Positions 21,241 to 29,755 of a stretch of 64,000 nucleotides of DNA are shown here, one piece after another. The stretch is from Tildeniella nuda ZEHNDER 1965/U140 (GTDB lineage: Bacteria; Cyanobacteriota; Cyanobacteriia; Leptolyngbyales; Leptolyngbyaceae). Each line of letters starts with the position of its first letter. The stretch's first letter is position 1. The DNA lies in the NCBI GenBank assembly GCA_019358895.1, contig JAHHIG010000005.1, positions 124,001 to 188,000 of the forward strand, written 5' to 3'. Under the pieces are notes generated by a model that searched no databases, was not told the origin of the DNA, and was given only the letters and a program-made list of their open reading frames with translations. The translations under genes and the position numbers were made by a program.

Positions 21241-22575
21241 ATGACGACCACTCCACTTGTTGCTCTTCAACGACCCAAAGATATTTCTTTAGATGAAATT
21301 GAGGCGGAGCTAAGTGCCATCTGGCATAGTCAGAGTGCTGATTCGCCGAATCAAGGTGCCAGCAGAGCTTCGACGTTCAGTATGGTGATCTATGAGCCAG
21401 AAGAGTTTCAGCAACTGTTGGCGGCACTGGGGTTTTATGAAGGTCCGATCGATGGCATTCACGGACCGATGACTAAAGCAGCAGTGCAGGATGCCCAAAA
21501 GTCCTATGGTTTGTCGATTACAGGTCGTGTTGATCCGGGAACATTAGCCAAACTACGAGAAGAGTTTGCAAAGAAGCCGAGCGATCGCATCAAGTTCACC
21601 AACCCAAACATACGGGGTTTTAGCATCAGTGACGCGATCGCTGTTCAAAACCCTGGTCGTATCATCACCCTTTGTCCCATTTTAGGTGCCGATCAGGGCG
21701 TGACCGCTCAAGTTTCTGCCTATTGCCCGGTGCAGCAAGGCAGTGGTGGTTCTCTTATCTGCTGCGAATACATTACGCTGAGGGGCACAAAAGCAGCCTT
21801 GGAGCGAGTCGGTGAACTGGTCGCATCGCTGATGATTCAAGATCTACCGCAGTTTGTTTGGTGGAAAGCAACCCCCAACCCCGACCAGGCACTCTTCAAA
21901 GCACTGGCTGAATCGTGTGACTGCTTGATTTTGGATTCCTGCTACTTCAGCGACCCAGAGTCTGAGTTTCTCAAGATTCAAGAACTCATTGATGACGGTA
22001 CCTACATCGCCGACCTCAACTGGCATCGCCTGCAACCCTGGCAAGAGCTAATGGCAGCCGCGTTTGATCCCCCTGAGCGTCGGGCTTCTCTCATTGAAGC
22101 AGACCAGCTTGCGATCGACTACGAAAAAGGCAACGCAGCACAAGCACTCCTTTATCTGGGCTGGATCGCCAGTCGGCTCGATTGGCAACCCGTTGCTTTC
22201 CATGAAACAGGAGGCGACTACGACCTCAAGCACGTTACCTTTAAGGGTGCTAATCAGCGCGAAATCACTGCCGAATTAGCCGCGATCCCCACTGCTGACT
22301 GGGGCGAAATTTTAGGCGATCTGGTGGGTATCCGCATTACGTCCACCAACTTACAGGCAAACTGCTGCACCATTCTTTGCTCTGAAACCACAGGCTGTAT
22401 GCGAATGGAAGCGGGTGGTAGCGCCCAAGCGTGCCAGACGGAAGTCGTTTCATCGCTGTCTGATCAGAAAGCTGAGTTTCTACTCAGTCAGCAATTACAG
22501 CGCTGGGGTCATGATGTGCTTTACGAGGAAAGTCTGGCAGTTGTTGCCAAAGTACTGAAGCTGCATGGGCAGTAA
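21241..22575 (+). CDS. opcA: Glucose-6-phosphate dehydrogenase assembly protein OpcA
   Basis: OpcA is the allosteric activator and assembly factor of cyanobacterial G6PDH and mediates its thioredoxin control. The 444-residue product has a peptidoglycan-binding-like helical module at about residues 52-110 (QQLLAALGFYEGPIDGIHGP), which is usual in cyanobacterial OpcA, then the OpcA core. The cluster of cysteines near the C-terminus (TILCSETTGC) is where redox-sensitive residues are reported in Nostoc. It starts at a clear ATG after a repeat-filled gap from zwf. Confidence 0.95.
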   Translation: MTTTPLVALQRPKDISLDEIEAELSAIWHSQSADSPNQGASRASTFSMVIYEPEEFQQLLAALGFYEGPIDGIHGPMTKAAVQDAQKSYGLSITGRVDPGTLAKLREEFAKKPSDRIKFTNPNIRGFSISDAIAVQNPGRIITLCPILGADQGVTAQVSAYCPVQQGSGGSLICCEYITLRGTKAALERVGELVASLMIQDLPQFVWWKATPNPDQALFKALAESCDCLILDSCYFSDPESEFLKIQELIDDGTYIADLNWHRLQPWQELMAAAFDPPERRASLIEADQLAIDYEKGNAAQALLYLGWIASRLDWQPVAFHETGGDYDLKHVTFKGANQREITAELAAIPTADWGEILGDLVGIRITSTNLQANCCTILCSETTGCMRMEAGGSAQACQTEVVSSLSDQKAEFLLSQQLQRWGHDVLYEESLAVVAKVLKLHGQ

Positions 22576-22576
22576 G

Positions 22577-22645
22577 CAGTGGTTGGTTGTTAGTGGTTAG
22601 TTGTTGGTTCTAGACTCTAACAACTAACCACTAATTACTATTGAG
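22577..22645. repeat. Short repeats between opcA and cbiA
   Basis: GGTTGTTAGTGGTTAGTTG and inverted TCTAACAACTAACCACTAA copies flank a few unique bases, forming a potential long hairpin between the genes. Confidence 0.75.
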
Positions 22646-24160
22646 ATGGGGCTAATTATTGCTGGAGAACGTAGTGGCGTTGGTAAAACAACCGTCACGC
22701 TTGCTATTCTCTCTTTTCTGAGACAGCAAGGTTTGCAGGTACAGTCGTTTAAGGTGGGTCCCGATTACATCGATCCCATGTTTCATCGGTATGTGACGGG
22801 ACGATCGTGCCGCAATCTCGATCCGATGCTGACTTCCGAAGCCTATGTGCAGCAGTGCTTCGATCACCACACTCAAACCCACAGTCAAACTGCCACCCAC
22901 ACGTTAGTAGAAGGTGTGATGGGTCTGTTTGACGGTGCAACAGGGCGAGACGGGTTTGCTAGCACGGCTCACATTGCCCGTTTGCTGGACTTGCCGATCC
23001 TTCTGGTGCTGAACTGTAGTGGTTTATCACACTCGATCGCGGCGATCGCTCATGGCTACCGTTCGTTTGATCCTCGCCTCAACGTTGCTGGCGTGGTGCT
23101 GAACCGAGTCGGCAGCGATCGTCACCTGGAACTCCTCAAAACTGCCTTAGAACCACTCAGCATACCGATTCTAGGAGTTCTGCGCCGCGAAGATGGGATT
23201 ACGATCCCCGATCGACATCTTGGGTTAGTGCCTACCGACGAACTGGAAGATTTAAATGCGATCGTTGCTCAACTAGCTCATTTGGGAAAGACGTGTTTTG
23301 ATTGGGAGCAGTTGATGCCGTTGTTGGAGAGGAAGGCAGAAGGCAGAGGGCAGAAGGCAGAAGATGGGCAAGGGAAGCAAGGAGAGCAAGGGGAGCAGGG
23401 GAAGACTCAAAACTCAAAACTCTCTAGCGCAGCGGCACGAAGTGCTACTCAAAACTCAAAACTCAAAACTCCGTCTGTTCCGTCTGCTTCCCCTGCTTCC
23501 CCATCCCCTCAACCCTCCCCCCGCATCGCGATCGCCCAAGACGCTGCCTTCAGCTTCTACTACGCCGACAACCTGGATCTGCTCGAAGCGCTGGGAGCCG
23601 AACTCGTGCCTTGGAGTCCGATGCGCGATCGTGCCTTACCCGACAACGTGCAGGGGCTTTACTTTGGCGGCGGTTTTCCTGAAGTGTTTGCTGAGCAACT
23701 GACCGCGAATGAGGCTGCTCGTATGGCTGTGCGATCGGCGATCCTGTCAGGAATGCCTACGTATGCTGAGTGTGGCGGGTTGATGTATCTGTGCGAAAAA
23801 ATTACCAACTTTGAGGATCAAGCGTTTCCAATGGTGGGGATACTGCCCACAACAGCGGTGATGGGTAAGCGACTGACGTTGGGCTATCGACAGGCGATCG
23901 CCCTCCACGACAGTCTCCTTTTAGACAAAGGCACAACCGTTTGGGGTCACGAGTTTCATCGATCGCACCTAGCCCAGGAACCTGATTCTCCGTTATTTGC
24001 CCTACTCCCCACTCCCCACTCCCCGCTCCCCAACGAAGGCTGGCATCGCCCCAATCTCCATGCATCCTACCTCCATCTTCATTGGGGAGCGCGACCCGAA
24101 ATCCCCGATCGCTTCTTGAAGCAGTGTGCAGCCCACGCGTATGGTCTCACTCAGATATAG
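22646..24160 (+). CDS. cbiA: Cobyrinate a,c-diamide synthase
   Basis: This enzyme amidates the a and c side chains of cobyrinate using ATP and glutamine during cobalamin synthesis. The N-terminal P-loop domain carries IIAGERSGVGKTTVT. The C-terminal class I glutamine amidotransferase-like domain has the catalytic Cys in TYAECGGLMYL and the late GHEFHRS. The 504-residue length is longer than the usual 450-460 because of two in-frame repeat inserts: about residues 230-291, at the boundary of the two domains, and about 451-464 ([11 protein letters not shown]) near the C-terminus. The frame remains open, so it is probably functional. CobS, another step of the pathway, is encoded at 60.4 kb. Confidence 0.94.
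   Translation: MGLIIAGERSGVGKTTVTLAILSFLRQQGLQVQSFKVGPDYIDPMFHRYVTGRSCRNLDPMLTSEAYVQQCFDHHTQTHSQTATHTLVEGVMGLFDGATGRDGFASTAHIARLLDLPILLVLNCSGLSHSIAAIAHGYRSFDPRLNVAGVVLNRVGSDRHLELLKTALEPLSIPILGVLRREDGITIPDRHLGLVPTDELEDLNAIVAQLAHLGKTCFDWEQLMPLLERKAEGRGQKAEDGQGKQGEQGEQGKTQNSKLSSAAARSATQNSKLKTPSVPSASPASPSPQPSPRIAIAQDAAFSFYYADNLDLLEALGAELVPWSPMRDRALPDNVQGLYFGGGFPEVFAEQLTANEAARMAVRSAILSGMPTYAECGGLMYLCEKITNFEDQAFPMVGILPTTAVMGKRLTLGYRQAIALHDSLLLDKGTTVWGHEFHRSHLAQEPDSPLFALLPTPHSPLPNEGWHRPNLHASYLHLHWGARPEIPDRFLKQCAAHAYGLTQI
23331..23519 (+). repeat. Composite repeat insert inside cbiA (interdomain)
   Basis: GGCAGAAGGCAGAGG, GGGGAGCAAGG, CTCAAAACTCAAAACT and a CCCCTGCTTCCCC tail follow one another, adding about 62 low-complexity residues (E/G/Q/K, then S/P). 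The same units occur intergenically at 38640-38760 and 45909-46000. Confidence 0.88.
23998..24036 (+). repeat. Second repeat insert inside cbiA
   Basis: Three to four CTCCCCA heptamers lie in frame close to the end of cbiA and encode [11 protein letters not shown], between PDSPLFA and EGWHRPNLHASYLH. The latter belongs to the conserved C-terminus. Confidence 0.75.
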
Positions 24161-24168
24161 GCGGCAAT

Positions 24169-26169
24169 CTAGGAGGCGCGTAGCAGACTGGCAAGCACTT
24201 GTAGCTTGTTCAGTTCGCGGACAAGGCGCTGTGCCTGATGTTTGTGAAGCAACGTGGGCGTGACGGCTGGCAAGTGGCTCATCAGTTCTCTAGCGGTGCC
24301 AATACTACAGCCAGAAATACGTGCGATCGCGCCTGCTCCTGCAAAAACAGCTTCTTCAGAAACGGCTTTTTCGACCTGCACCTGCCAACGGGGAGCTTTG
24401 CTGATACCACGCTCAACGCGTTGTAGACCGGAAAGAGTCGCCAGCACTACCAGCCGATCGCCCACTCGTAGCCGGATATCATCAGACGGCATCAGTCGGG
24501 CGGGTTCATGGTCGCCTTTTTGGTGCAGGATGGGCACAACGCCATAGCCATAAGCAATTTCAGCCAGCAAGCACCCGTTGAGAGTATCGGTTGGCTCAAT
24601 TTGGTACTCAGTGACAAGCGTCGTGCGATCGTTCAGGCGAAATAGACTAAGAATATTTTCACCAAAGGCGGCTCCAGCAAACGCTGCTGCTGACAGCGCG
24701 TAGGCTCCCATCACTCTAGCGGCAGGCAATAGTTGTGCCACATGCTCAGTAAACGCAGGATCAAAAACGCGCACGACCAGATTGCAGTTTGGATTAGCTG
24801 CCTGCGCCATCAGCGCGATTTCCAGATTGGCGACCTCATCATCGGTGACGATAACCATACTCTTGGCAGTCGCCAGATTTACACGCATCAAGGTATCGCG
24901 AAAATTGCCTGTTACCAGTGGTATTTGCGGCAGTACGCCTGGATCAAGCGCGATCGCATGTACGCCTACTAAGGGTTGTTTCAGGTCTTGTAAAAGCGTG
25001 GCAATGCGCTGTCCCACCCGTCCCAGACCCACCAACACGACATGATCAGCTTTTGGAATGGGTGGACGACGCTTCAAAAACTGGAAACGTGACGCTAAGA
25101 CTCGCTCCGTCAACGTTGCATAGAGGATACCGATAAAAATTGTGCCAGCAACGGTCATGCCCACACTAAACAAATGCAGCCACCAGGGGATGGCAAACGG
25201 TAACTTCAGATCCCCAAACAAATTGTCAAAACCGCCAATGACTAAAACCAGCGAGACATTGAGCGCCTCTTGCAAAGTAAGCTCAGAATATTGCAGCTTG
25301 TAAAGCGCGGCACCACTAACAAAGAGGCTGAGCATCACAAAGCTAGAAAGCAGGGCAACCCGTTGTGTTTGTGTGCCTTCACGCCAGAATTGATGCAGCG
25401 TTTGCCGCAGGCTTTGCCAGACTAAAGCGGGAGACAGTTCCTGCCAAAGTGCACCACGTCGTCGATGGGACAGCACTGGGGTCGTTGCGATCGCCTCCGT
25501 TGCTTCAATGTAGGTAATGGTGTCTCCAGCCTGGACGCGGGTATCGGGATCCCACTGGTAAAAGGAATTGGCAGGCGGCAGCACAGTCGCTCTGAAATGC
25601 CTCAGCACACGACGATTGGGCGTATTCAGTTCATAAAGGAGGCGCAGATCGCACCAGTGATGGTCTGGCTGAATATGCGTAGTAGTGATCCGCAGACGCT
25701 GCTTTTCCAGCGTAAACAACCCTTGCGTTTCACTGTCCAGAGCCGCCAATGCAAAGCTAGGGGCAGGCAGTTGTGTGGCTTCAAAAGCGATAAAATTGCC
25801 CAACTGGTGACCCAATAGCTCGTTGAGATTCTCCTGTGCCGATCGCACCACTAAGCGAATGTTTGGGTTGAGCGATCGTGCTGCAAATGCCGCCGCAATA
25901 TTGACGCGCTCATCGCTAGTGACCAGTAGAATCGCCCGACAGTCACGAATGCCCGCTTGCTCTAGTAGCTTTGGCTGCCGACAGTCCCCAATCAGCAGAC
26001 AATCAACCAGATCAGTCAGGTCTGGAATTTCCCAGATGGGCGCTTGGGAGGCTTCGATCGCATTGACCGTAACGGCAAACTCCTTGAGTACCGAGACACA
26101 GTACTGCCCCAAACTGCCAAGCCCGCAGACCAAAAACGAATCTTTCCGGTTTGTAGAACTCTCTCCCAT
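24169..26169 (-). CDS. RCK/TrkA-N domain channel-like membrane protein
   Basis: The product has about 666 residues from the ATG at 26169. It has an NAD-binding TrkA-N/RCK domain at the N-terminus (FLVCGLGSLGQYC), a central membrane part with two or three helices (residues about 285-370), and a second TrkA-N domain (VVLVGLGRVGQRIATLL) with a C-terminal TrkA-C-like part. This layout resembles ligand-gated potassium channels. The re-entrant loop between the helices reads VIGGFDNLFGDL, and the TVGYGD potassium filter is absent. Ion selectivity is therefore unclear. The gene is convergent with cbiA, with only 8 bp between stops. Confidence 0.8.
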   Translation of the reverse strand: MGESSTNRKDSFLVCGLGSLGQYCVSVLKEFAVTVNAIEASQAPIWEIPDLTDLVDCLLIGDCRQPKLLEQAGIRDCRAILLVTSDERVNIAAAFAARSLNPNIRLVVRSAQENLNELLGHQLGNFIAFEATQLPAPSFALAALDSETQGLFTLEKQRLRITTTHIQPDHHWCDLRLLYELNTPNRRVLRHFRATVLPPANSFYQWDPDTRVQAGDTITYIEATEAIATTPVLSHRRRGALWQELSPALVWQSLRQTLHQFWREGTQTQRVALLSSFVMLSLFVSGAALYKLQYSELTLQEALNVSLVLVIGGFDNLFGDLKLPFAIPWWLHLFSVGMTVAGTIFIGILYATLTERVLASRFQFLKRRPPIPKADHVVLVGLGRVGQRIATLLQDLKQPLVGVHAIALDPGVLPQIPLVTGNFRDTLMRVNLATAKSMVIVTDDEVANLEIALMAQAANPNCNLVVRVFDPAFTEHVAQLLPAARVMGAYALSAAAFAGAAFGENILSLFRLNDRTTLVTEYQIEPTDTLNGCLLAEIAYGYGVVPILHQKGDHEPARLMPSDDIRLRVGDRLVVLATLSGLQRVERGISKAPRWQVQVEKAVSEEAVFAGAGAIARISGCSIGTARELMSHLPAVTPTLLHKHQAQRLVRELNKLQVLASLLRAS

Positions 26170-26279
26170 GTTGTCTATCCTAAGTGACAACGCCGTGAGA
26201 GTTGAGACATCTATGCGTTGCTGAAGGCTTTAGCAACGTAATAGCACAGTTTGAGTCGATCAATTGCGCCCTAAAGAGA

Positions 26280-26492
26280 TCACTGCCCTGTCTGCAGCAT
26301 TTGCATCACTGCTACCCGGCACGGATTGCAGTCACAGCGGAACTTGGCGATCGCCAAATCACCGACCGTATCTGAGGCAGCATCCACATTCGCGTACTGG
26401 GGGTTAGCTGAAGGTGACGGTGTAACGTTCAACTTTAAATCATAGGCTGACCGCTGACGGCTAACCGCTAACCGCTGACTGCCATAATCCAT
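26280..26492 (-). CDS. Small uncharacterised protein with CxCxxC motif, start partly repeat-derived
   Basis: The 70-residue frame from the ATG at 26492 begins with a stretch encoded by the GGTTAGC/GGTCAGC heptamers and continues into a more normal tail, ending DLAIAKFRCDCNPCRVAVMQMLQTGQ. The tail looks like real protein (charged helix, CxCxxC). The true start may have been lost when the repeat arrived, or the whole may be a decayed gene. No family is recognised. Confidence 0.35.
   Translation of the reverse strand: MDYGSQRLAVSRQRSAYDLKLNVTPSPSANPQYANVDAASDTVGDLAIAKFRCDCNPCRVAVMQMLQTGQ
26440..26485. repeat. Short tandem heptamers (GCTGACC/GCTAACC type)
   Basis: About five degenerate 7-bp units in a row, related to the perfect array at 7034-7089. 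Confidence 0.8.
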
Positions 26493-26545
26493 AACATATT
26501 TTTTGCAGCCCTTAAGGAGCGTGAACTGAATAACCTGTAATTCTG

Positions 26546-26646
26546 CGTAGGATGCCGTATAGCCGTTCCGGCATTCAAGAAAAGCGTAGCGTAACGCATC
26601 GACTCCGGACTTTGATGCGTTACGGCTAGCGCCTAACACATCCTAC
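26546..26646. repeat. Hairpin-forming repeat element upstream of the metallothionein
   Basis: It is bounded by GTAGGATG and CATCCTAC ends, with an inner perfect inverted repeat GTAACGCATC / GATGCGTTAC (26591-26600 and 26614-26623). The layout is that of REP/MITE-like non-coding elements of cyanobacteria. Confidence 0.7.
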
Positions 26647-26716
26647 AAAATTCGATGTTATTTAATCCTAAGTAGCGTTAGCAAAGCGCGCTTCAAAAAG
26701 ACGCTTCAACAATGCA

Positions 26717-26730
26717 TGAATAGCTGTTCA
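26717..26730. promoter_or_regulatory. SmtB/ZiaR-type metal-sensor operator
   Basis: TGAATAGCTGTTCA is an imperfect 6-2-6 palindrome. It matches, on the opposite strand, the TGAACA-N2-TATTCA half-sites known for SmtB and ZiaR, 39 bp before the metallothionein start. It predicts zinc-relieved repression by an ArsR-type sensor encoded elsewhere, since none is in this window. Confidence 0.8.
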
Positions 26731-26769
26731 TATGTTATGGTACTTGGTAGATCAAATAGGGTGAAAACT

Positions 26770-26937
26770 ATGGCAACTGTGACTCAAATGAAGTGTGCTT
26801 GCGATTCCTGCCTTTGTATTGTTCCCGTTGCCGATGCCGTCATGAAAGATGACAAAGCTTACTGCGGGGAAGCCTGTGCTAACGGTCATCCGGCTGGAGA
26901 AGGCTGTGGACATAAAGGTTGCACCTGTAACACCTAA
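26770..26937 (+). CDS. smtA: Bacterial metallothionein (SmtA/BmtA type)
   Basis: This cytoplasmic protein binds zinc or cadmium in a four-metal cluster, buffering and detoxifying them. The product from the ATG at 26770 has 55 residues, with nine cysteines (9, 11, 14, 16, 32, 36, 46, 51, 53) and two histidines (40, 48) in the SmtA pattern, including CACDSCLC and the central YCGEACANGH. AGGGTG lies six bases before the ATG. A metal-sensor operator precedes it, and a hairpin at 26957-26984 follows. Confidence 0.96.
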   Translation: MATVTQMKCACDSCLCIVPVADAVMKDDKAYCGEACANGHPAGEGCGHKGCTCNT

Positions 26938-26956
26938 TCCACGCTCAACCGAAAAA

Positions 26957-26984
26957 GGGGAGTGAATGCTCCATTCGACTCCCC
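26957..26984. terminator. Probable hairpin terminator after the metallothionein gene
   Basis: GGGGAGTGAATG pairs with CATTCGACTCCCC across a three-base loop with one bulged base. There is no T run after it, so termination strength is uncertain. Confidence 0.5.
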
Positions 26985-27157
26985 CACAGAATATGCTCTA
27001 CACCCGTTCAAATGAATCGTTCAGAGCTGAAACACGCATCATTCAGTGAGCCAGCCGATGAGGTGAACATTGCCGATCGACCGTGAATGAATCGAAGGCG
27101 CGTGCCTGCAACGTTTGAATTTGTGTAGGGTGTACGTATCGATTTAGCAGTGTTGCT

Positions 27158-28219
27158 ATGGCGGACTTCATTCAACCAGATAGCATAACGACCCTTGCCG
27201 CTACTGACTTACCTGTGACCTATGCAGATGTGGAAGCGGCAGCAGCCCGCCTTAATGGTCAGGCGCATCGTACCCCCGTAATGACTTCGACGACCGTCGA
27301 TCGCCAGACGGGGAGCCACGTTTTTTTCAAGTGCGAGAACTTTCAGCGGATTGGGGCATTCAAGTTTCGAGGTGCATATAATGCGTTGGTGCAGTTGTCG
27401 GCAGAACAACGTCGGCGCGGTGTGCTGGCATTTTCGTCGGGGAATCATGCTCAAGCGATCGCGCTTTCGGGTCAATTGCTTGACATTCCCACGACGATCG
27501 TCATGCCAGAGGATGCACCAGCCGTCAAACTGGCAGCCACTCGCGGCTATGGTGCCCAAGTCGTAACCTATAATCGCCTCACTGACTCGCGGGAAGCATT
27601 AGGTCAGCAATTGGCAGGCGATCGGGGCTTGACACTCATTCCACCCTTCGATCATCCTCACGTCATCGCCGGACAGGGCACCACAGCAAAAGAACTGATC
27701 GAAGAAGTCGGCGCGCTGGACTTGCTGCTGGTCTGCTGTGGTGGGGGTGGCTTGCTGTCGGGCTGCGCGATTGCCGCTCATACCCTTTCGCCCTCGTGTC
27801 GAGTGATTGGCGTAGAGCCGAAACGCGCCGATGATGCCACGCGATCGTTCTATGCCAAAACATTGCAAACGGTAGAGAATCCGAACACGATCGCCGATGG
27901 GGCGCGTACTGCCTCGCTCGGCACACTCACCTTCCCCATTATTTTGCACCATGTCCACGATATGGTGACGGTCTCCGAAACTGCGATCGTCCGCGCCATG
28001 TTCTTTTTATGGGAACGCCTGAAGTTGGTCGTCGAACCTACCGGAGCCTTAGCCACCGCAGCTTTATTGGAAGGCATTGTCAACGAGCCGGGTGCCCGTA
28101 TCGGAGTCATCATCAGCGGTGGCAATGTGGATCTTAAACAAGCAGGCAAACTGTTTACCAAAGTGACGAAACTGCCTAAATCCCAGCCGCGCGTTCCGTG
28201 GGCAGCAGAACTGAGTTAG
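27158..28219 (+). CDS. PLP-dependent threonine/serine dehydratase-family enzyme
   Basis: The 353-residue fold type II PLP enzyme lacks the ACT regulatory domain of biosynthetic IlvA. The PLP lysine lies in GAFKFRGAYNAL, and the phosphate loop is CCGGGGLLSG. The family includes catabolic threonine dehydratase, serine racemase and threo-3-hydroxy-L-aspartate ammonia-lyase, and the last is a common match for cyanobacterial proteins of this length. The exact substrate cannot be decided by reading. It stands alone, with repeats downstream. Confidence 0.87.
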   Translation: MADFIQPDSITTLAATDLPVTYADVEAAAARLNGQAHRTPVMTSTTVDRQTGSHVFFKCENFQRIGAFKFRGAYNALVQLSAEQRRRGVLAFSSGNHAQAIALSGQLLDIPTTIVMPEDAPAVKLAATRGYGAQVVTYNRLTDSREALGQQLAGDRGLTLIPPFDHPHVIAGQGTTAKELIEEVGALDLLLVCCGGGGLLSGCAIAAHTLSPSCRVIGVEPKRADDATRSFYAKTLQTVENPNTIADGARTASLGTLTFPIILHHVHDMVTVSETAIVRAMFFLWERLKLVVEPTGALATAALLEGIVNEPGARIGVIISGGNVDLKQAGKLFTKVTKLPKSQPRVPWAAELS

Positions 28220-28264
28220 GAGCATAGGGTCTATGCGGGTAGTTGACTTCTCATCAACTGTCTT

Positions 28265-28415
28265 AAGAGGCTGTTTGAAAAGCGTCTGGCGGTTAAAACC
28301 GCGACTACGTAAACAAAGTCCGCCGACACGGACTACCGAAACGCGAGGGCTTTATAATCTGCGACGGCAGGTTTTGTCCGTGTAGCCGCGACTTCAGTCG
28401 CCAAGGCTACAAGTA
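28265..28415. repeat. Composite palindromic repeat downstream of the PLP lyase
   Basis: Three small hairpins follow one another: GCGGTT/AACCGC (28289-28302), GTCCG/CGGAC (28318-28333) and GTAGCC-GCGACT / AGTCGC-GGCTAC-type arms (28382-28410). They form a typical cyanobacterial non-coding repeat. The last part overlaps the 3' end of the broken nuclease gene. Confidence 0.75.
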
Positions 28416-28701
28416 TACGGACTTTTAAAACGTCCTCTAAGTGCTTAAGGACGCGCAATACATCTACCAACTCATTATCCGGTGCCAACAGCGAAAAGAC
28501 TTTGGATGTTGCGTAGATGGGCTGTTCGGTCTGGTCAAGCTTGATGAAAACAAAATCGCTACCGTTGGTAATCAAGCCAAAGCAGGGACGATTGGGACTT
28601 GATAGCAGATAGCTGAGTGCTTGAGGCAACGCTTTAGTCAAAGAGAAGTCGCTCATCTTAGACTCTATGACCAATACCCAGAGCCGTTCTAGCAGCACCA
28701 A
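28333..28701 (-). pseudogene. Truncated PD-(D/E)XK restriction-endonuclease-like gene
   Basis: Residues 1-85 of this frame match the C-terminal half of a family common in cyanobacteria and labelled restriction endonuclease subunit R-like: LWVLVIESK (the E-x-K catalytic part), LPQALSYLLSSP, FGLITNGSDFVFIKL, LRVLKHLED. The N-terminal half with the first catalytic acidic residue is missing, and only 53 bp separate the fragment from the next gene. The last about 35 codons are not family sequence and come from the palindromic repeat. It is probably inactive. Confidence 0.75.
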
Positions 28702-28753
28702 GCATCCCGCCCTAACCCCTGTGACTATGGCTATAACTGCTTATGCTCTCTAG

Positions 28754-29755
28754 TTAAGACAGTAAGTGCACGCAGAGACGATCGCGTCCCGCCGCCTTCG
28801 CCTCATACAATGCTTTGTCTGCTGCGGTGATCAGCGTTTCGGGCAAAAAGTTTAAAGTGCGATTGGGTACTCCACTAGCCACGCCCAAACTGAGCGTCAC
28901 ATACCGACTCACGTCAGAGTTGGGATGGGCTAACTGTAGTGCTTTCACGCCCGATCGAATCATTTCAGCAACCTCTACTGCCCCACCGATCGGAGTGTTG
29001 GGCAGAATCACCGCAAACTCTTCCCCACCGTAGCGTGCTGCCAGATCGCCAGGACGTTTTGTTACAGCACCGATGGCGTTGGCGACCTGTCGCAAGCACG
29101 CATCCCCAGCTAAGTGCCCATACCCATCAGCGTCGTTATACCGTTTGAAGAGATCAACGTCACAGAGAATCAAGGATAATGGTTCTTGATTCCGCATCAT
29201 CCGTCGCCATTCCTGATCAAGATGAGCATCTAGCATCATGCGATTAGCGAGTTGCGTCAAGGCATCCACAGTTGCCAGACGATGGAACATTTTAGTTGCT
29301 GTTTCCAGTTGTTTCAGCAGTTGAGATTGTTGAATGAGCCTGCGGACGCGTTGACGCAGGACTGCCCAGTGAATGGGTTTGGTCACATAGTCGGTTGCTC
29401 CAGCAGCAAACGCCCGATCGACCGAAACCTGATCATCCAAACCTGTGATCATCAGGACGGGTGTGTGGTCTGCACCCGGCAACGACTGTAATTGAGCGCA
29501 ACATTCAAATCCATCCATGATCGGCATCATGCCGTCTAACAGAACGATGTCTGGTTGAAAGCGAATACAAGCATTGATGCCTTCTTCGCCATTGTTTGCC
29601 TCAATAATCTGATAGCTTCCCTTCTCTAGAAAGCGCCGAATTTGAGTGCGGATGGTTTTTTCGTCATCAACGAGCAGGATCAGCGGTGATGCTTTAGGCA
29701 TAAAAGGAAGGGACAAGGGTGCTCGAATCAACGAGAGGTCTACAGAAGGGTTCAT
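28754..29755 (-). CDS. Response regulator with diguanylate cyclase (REC-GGDEF)
   Basis: The 333-residue product has an N-terminal receiver domain ([12 protein letters not shown], phospho-Asp in [11 protein letters not shown], Lys in TKPI). A C-terminal GGDEF domain has an intact GGEEF active motif, and the inhibitory RxxD site (RPGD) lies five residues before it. It should make cyclic di-GMP when phosphorylated, with product inhibition. Its ATG overlaps the TGA of the hybrid kinase upstream (ATGA, 29752-29755), so translation is coupled, and that kinase is the likely phosphodonor. Confidence 0.94.
   Translation of the reverse strand: MNPSVDLSLIRAPLSLPFMPKASPLILLVDDEKTIRTQIRRFLEKGSYQIIEANNGEEGINACIRFQPDIVLLDGMMPIMDGFECCAQLQSLPGADHTPVLMITGLDDQVSVDRAFAAGATDYVTKPIHWAVLRQRVRRLIQQSQLLKQLETATKMFHRLATVDALTQLANRMMLDAHLDQEWRRMMRNQEPLSLILCDVDLFKRYNDADGYGHLAGDACLRQVANAIGAVTKRPGDLAARYGGEEFAVILPNTPIGGAVEVAEMIRSGVKALQLAHPNSDVSRYVTLSLGVASGVPNRTLNFLPETLITAADKALYEAKAAGRDRLCVHLLS

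Noticed and set aside
26546-26646. Possible tRNA-like hairpin before the metallothionein
   Set aside because: The stems match an REP/MITE-type element. There is no anticodon arm or TTCRA loop.
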